Source of the DNA: SHZL01 sp963708905
GTDB taxonomy: Bacteria > Pseudomonadota > Gammaproteobacteria > Xanthomonadales > SZUA-36
DNA length: 64,000 bases
NCBI GenBank assembly: GCA_963708905.1
Contig: CAVPUV010000003.1
Location: forward strand, 1 to 64,000
Direction of reading: 5' to 3'
Shown: positions 61,276 through 64,000 of the stretch, piece by piece
Layout: each line of letters begins with the position of its first letter
Position numbering within the stretch: the first letter of the stretch is position 1
Program-made: the position numbers and the translations under genes
The notes under the pieces: model-generated
Told to the model about the DNA's origin: nothing
What the model saw: the letters and a program-made list of their open reading frames with translations, nothing else
The model's database searches: none

Positions 61276-61859
61276 TGAAGTTGGCAATCGAACAAGGCAA
61301 CAGCCGGCGTACCGCCATTTTGCTGCTGGTCGTTGCGCTCATTCTGGTATACCTCCTGGGCTTTCACTGGTTCATTTTGCGTCATATGGACTACAGCGAA
61401 GAGATTTCGGACCTGGCCTTGCAGCTGGGCCGTTTCCAGCGTGTCGCCGCGCAACGCGAACAGGTCGAGAGTCAGCTGCAGGCTTTGCAAGGCCGGCGTT
61501 CGGAATCCAACCTGTTCCTCGAAGAAGGCGACTTCAACGAGGCGGCCGCGGCTATGTCCGAACGCCTGAACCAGATGGTGAGCACTCAGGCCGAGGGGTC
61601 CTGCCAGATCGTCAGCCGTCAGCCGGTGCGTGCGCGGGTGGTCGAGCGTTTCGAAAAAGTGACCGTCAATGTGCGCATGCGCTGCCAGACAGAGGACCTG
61701 ATGCGAGTGCTTTATTCCCTGGAGACAGGCGTTCCGATGATCATCGCCGAGGAATTGACCATCATCAAGCCGCGGGGGCGCCGGCGCGTGAACAACCAGG
61801 CCGTCAGTGCTGACGAAGCGCTGGATGTTCGCTTTAACATGTCCGGTTATCTGCGTTAG
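61272..61859 (+). CDS. gspM: Type II secretion protein GspM (subtype b)
   Basis: A 195-residue protein with one N-terminal membrane span (AILLLVVALILVYLLGFHWF), a coiled coil and a ferredoxin-like periplasmic domain. It matches the Xanthomonas-type GspM family. It partners GspL in the platform. Confidence 0.8.
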   Translation: MMKLAIEQGNSRRTAILLLVVALILVYLLGFHWFILRHMDYSEEISDLALQLGRFQRVAAQREQVESQLQALQGRRSESNLFLEEGDFNEAAAAMSERLNQMVSTQAEGSCQIVSRQPVRARVVERFEKVTVNVRMRCQTEDLMRVLYSLETGVPMIIAEELTIIKPRGRRRVNNQAVSADEALDVRFNMSGYLR

Positions 61860-61867
61860 TGCGCGCC

Positions 61868-62656
61868 ATGATGAAGTGGCTGCAAGACAATACGCTGGGC
61901 ATGGTGCTCGGCGCCTTGTGCGGGTTGTTGCTATGCGCCTGGCTGGTGCTGGTCATGCTGTCATCATTGCCGCTGTCACCACCCTCGGCCGAGGATGCAG
62001 CCGGCGCGCCCGAGGCGGGCCTGGAGTTGCCGACGCTGGCGGAAAATCTGTCCATGGAAACGTATAACGTGATTACCGCGCGGCCGTTGTTCAATGAGAC
62101 CCGGCTGCCGGTTGTGGATGACGGAGCCGACGACCTGGAACAGACAGGCGGGCCTGAAGAAGATGGTGAAAAACCCGACGTTGAACTCGCCGGGGTCGTC
62201 ATCACGCCAAGTTTGCGCATGGTGACATTGAAACGAAAAGACAACAAACAATCCCTGGTGGCATTTGAAGGCAGACCCATAGAGGCTGATTTTGGCGGCT
62301 GGCACGTCAGTCGCGTTCTTCCCCGCGAGGCCACGCTCACTTCTGCCAGCGGTGAGGAACTGCAGCTCGAGATGAAGGTCCATAATGCGAAGATCGAGCC
62401 ACCGGCTCCCGTGGTGACAAAACCCCCGGCAACGGCGGAAAATACCACAGCGGAACAGGGTGCGGCGGCGGAGCCGCTGTCCCGCGCCGAAGAAATCCGG
62501 CAGCGTATCGCCGAGCGCAGGGAAGAACTCAGACGCGATGCAGAACAGGCGGACCAGGCCGGGGCACAAGCCGAACAACCCAGCTATCAGCAAGCGATCC
62601 AGTCCATGATCGGGCGTAAGCGCCAGCAAAAGAGCGACAATAAAGATGAGCAATAG
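61868..62656 (+). CDS. Type II secretion protein XpsN/GspC-like
   Basis: A 262-residue protein with one N-terminal membrane span, a proline/acid-rich linker, a GspC/PilP-like homology region (VELAGVVITPSLRMVTLKRK followed by VRVLPREATL-like sequence) and a charged coiled-coil tail. The position between gspM and gspD is that of xpsN in Xanthomonas, which connects the platform to the secretin. GTG 61859 is an alternative start. Confidence 0.7.
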   Translation: MMKWLQDNTLGMVLGALCGLLLCAWLVLVMLSSLPLSPPSAEDAAGAPEAGLELPTLAENLSMETYNVITARPLFNETRLPVVDDGADDLEQTGGPEEDGEKPDVELAGVVITPSLRMVTLKRKDNKQSLVAFEGRPIEADFGGWHVSRVLPREATLTSASGEELQLEMKVHNAKIEPPAPVVTKPPATAENTTAEQGAAAEPLSRAEEIRQRIAERREELRRDAEQADQAGAQAEQPSYQQAIQSMIGRKRQQKSDNKDEQ

Positions 62657-62668
62657 AGGCACAGCTTG

Positions 62669-64000
62669 ATGCGAAATCACCCGGGCTCCGCAGTGCAGCC
62701 AAAGGAATGCGCGTGCATATCCTCTAAACGTAAAGCGGTATTACAGCGCATCCTGCTGGTGCTGGGCATTGTGCTGGTCGTGGCGAGTTGCGCGACCAGT
62801 GCGCGGCCCACCCGGCCGCATCCTTCCGACAGGAGCGCCCAGTCGGCGCCGCAGCCATCGCAACAACTGTCGGACCAGGTCAGTGTCGAGGCCTCTGCCA
62901 GCAAGGAAAGCGCGCCCGTCGTCAACGCGGTGGAAATCTATGACGGCACCGGCGTTTTCGTCAATGAAGAAGCCGCGCGCAAACACGCCGCCCCGGTTTC
63001 CGCCGATGGGGAGATCGTGCTGAATTTTGAAGGCGAGTCCATCCAGTCGGTGATTCATACCATTCTGGGTGAGGTGCTGCAGGAAACCTTCATCATCGGG
63101 CCTGGCGTCAGCGGAGAGGTGACGTTTTCCACTTCGAAACCGGTAACGCGCGAGCAGTTGCTGCCGATCCTCGAGATGTTGCTGCAGTGGAATGGCGCCA
63201 CCCTGGTCTACAACGATGGCCGCTACAACGTTCTGCCCGTGACCAATGCAGTCAAGGGTAATCTTTCGCCGCAGCTGGGCAGTGTGCCGGCTGGCAAGGG
63301 TTACGAGGTGGTGGGTGTGCCGCTGAAGTATATTTCGGCAACGGAAATGGCCAAGATCCTCGAGCCCTATGTGCGCGAAGGGGCGATGGTAAATGCCGAC
63401 CAGTTTCGCAGCATGATCTTTCTGGCGGGCACCCCGGAAGATCTGAGCAACTATCTGCGCACGGTTGAAATTTTCGATGTCGACTGGCTGCAAGGCATGT
63501 CCGTCGGCATCTATCCGCTGCGCACCGTCGACGTAGCCGCCATCATCACGGAACTACAGGGCATTTTCGGCGCCGAGTCGGAAACGCCGCTGGCCGGCAT
63601 GTTCCGTTTCATTCCGCTGGAACGCCTGAGCTCGGTGATGGTGATCACCTACCAGCTGGAATACCTGCAAAAGGCGGAAGAATGGATCAAGATCCTGGAT
63701 CGCGGCGCCGCCGGGGCGGGAAAGCAGCTGTATGTCTACCGCGTCAAGAACCTGGAGGCGCCGATCCTGGCGGGTTATCTGACGGAGATATTCGGTGGCG
63801 GGAGCGGTCAGGCGGCGAGCAAAACCGCGCGCGGAGGCGCCCTGGCGCCCGGCCTGGAAGCGGTGCAGATCGGCAGCGTGGCGGATTTCAACAACAGCCG
63901 TGTGGGCGCGGAAGGCCAGGGCAATCAGGCCGGCTCTACTGGCGGTTCGGTGCTGAATATAGGCGAAGAAGATATTCGTATCACTTCGGTGGTGGAAACC
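62669..64000 (+). CDS. gspD: Type II secretion secretin GspD (partial, 3' end beyond window)
   Basis: 444 codons are in the window with no stop. The N-terminus has a signal with lipobox VVASC, so the secretin is a lipoprotein, as in Xanthomonas XpsD. Then come the N0 domain (IVLNFEGESIQSVIHTILGE, TREQLLPILEMLLQWNGATL) and N1-N3 repeats (VPLKYISATEMAKILEPYV, VYRVKNLEAPILAGYLTEIF). GspD forms the outer-membrane gate. No consensus start competes with ATG 62669. Confidence 0.92.
   Translation, partial: MRNHPGSAVQPKECACISSKRKAVLQRILLVLGIVLVVASCATSARPTRPHPSDRSAQSAPQPSQQLSDQVSVEASASKESAPVVNAVEIYDGTGVFVNEEAARKHAAPVSADGEIVLNFEGESIQSVIHTILGEVLQETFIIGPGVSGEVTFSTSKPVTREQLLPILEMLLQWNGATLVYNDGRYNVLPVTNAVKGNLSPQLGSVPAGKGYEVVGVPLKYISATEMAKILEPYVREGAMVNADQFRSMIFLAGTPEDLSNYLRTVEIFDVDWLQGMSVGIYPLRTVDVAAIITELQGIFGAESETPLAGMFRFIPLERLSSVMVITYQLEYLQKAEEWIKILDRGAAGAGKQLYVYRVKNLEAPILAGYLTEIFGGGSGQAASKTARGGALAPGLEAVQIGSVADFNNSRVGAEGQGNQAGSTGGSVLNIGEEDIRITSVVET

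Overview
The window reads as chromosome of a free-living, respiring gammaproteobacterium. I base this on gene order: a 6S RNA with fau, zapA, ygfB, pepP, ubiH and ubiI; holC-pepA next to lptFG; xerD-dsbC; and a type II secretion operon in the Xanthomonas xps order (E-F-G-H-I-J-K-L-M-N-D). Genes are dense and many start codons overlap the stop of the gene before. No tRNA, rRNA, CRISPR array, prophage or intact insertion sequence was seen.

Layout. 1-5.6 kb is a nitric-oxide block: a heme-copper subunit I that lacks the oxidase tyrosine (sNOR/NorY-like), a SCO/SenC copper chaperone, a small membrane protein, sirB, the NO sensor nsrR with a palindromic operator and a perfect FNR-type box, a lipoprotein cytochrome c and an outer-membrane barrel. 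5.7-9.0 kb holds an aldehyde dehydrogenase, its DUF779 partner and a thioredoxin-fold lipoprotein. 9.1-13.8 kb is the conserved rpiA-EVE-fau-6S RNA-zapA block with divergent ygfB-pepP. 13.8-19.4 kb holds a MITE-like element, then ubiH, ubiI and a TolB/TPR protein, each split by one frameshift, then a GlpD-like flavoprotein. 19.4-21.8 kb is accessory: a MORC-like GHKL ATPase and a decayed toxin-antitoxin remnant.

21.9-29.9 kb is assimilatory sulfate reduction (cysJIH, cysB, a cysteine synthase) followed by oxyR. 29.9-40 kb is housekeeping (trpS, proS, pssA, a holD-like gene, rimI, valS, holC, pepA). 40-48.5 kb holds lptFG, a six-gene TtpC/ExbB/ExbD/TonB energy-transduction operon and xerD. 48.6-54 kb holds dsbC, purL and an unassigned membrane protein. 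54-64 kb is the type II secretion operon, cut by the window edge inside gspD.

The least ordinary signal is a family of four 147-156 bp structured repeats (8995, 26292, 27530, 28789). Each is built from consecutive hairpins enclosed by outer complementary ends. Between copies the stems change on both sides together, so pairing is kept. Three copies fill, almost to the base, the whole gap between two convergent genes, and two nearly identical direct copies bracket cysB. I do not recognise the family.
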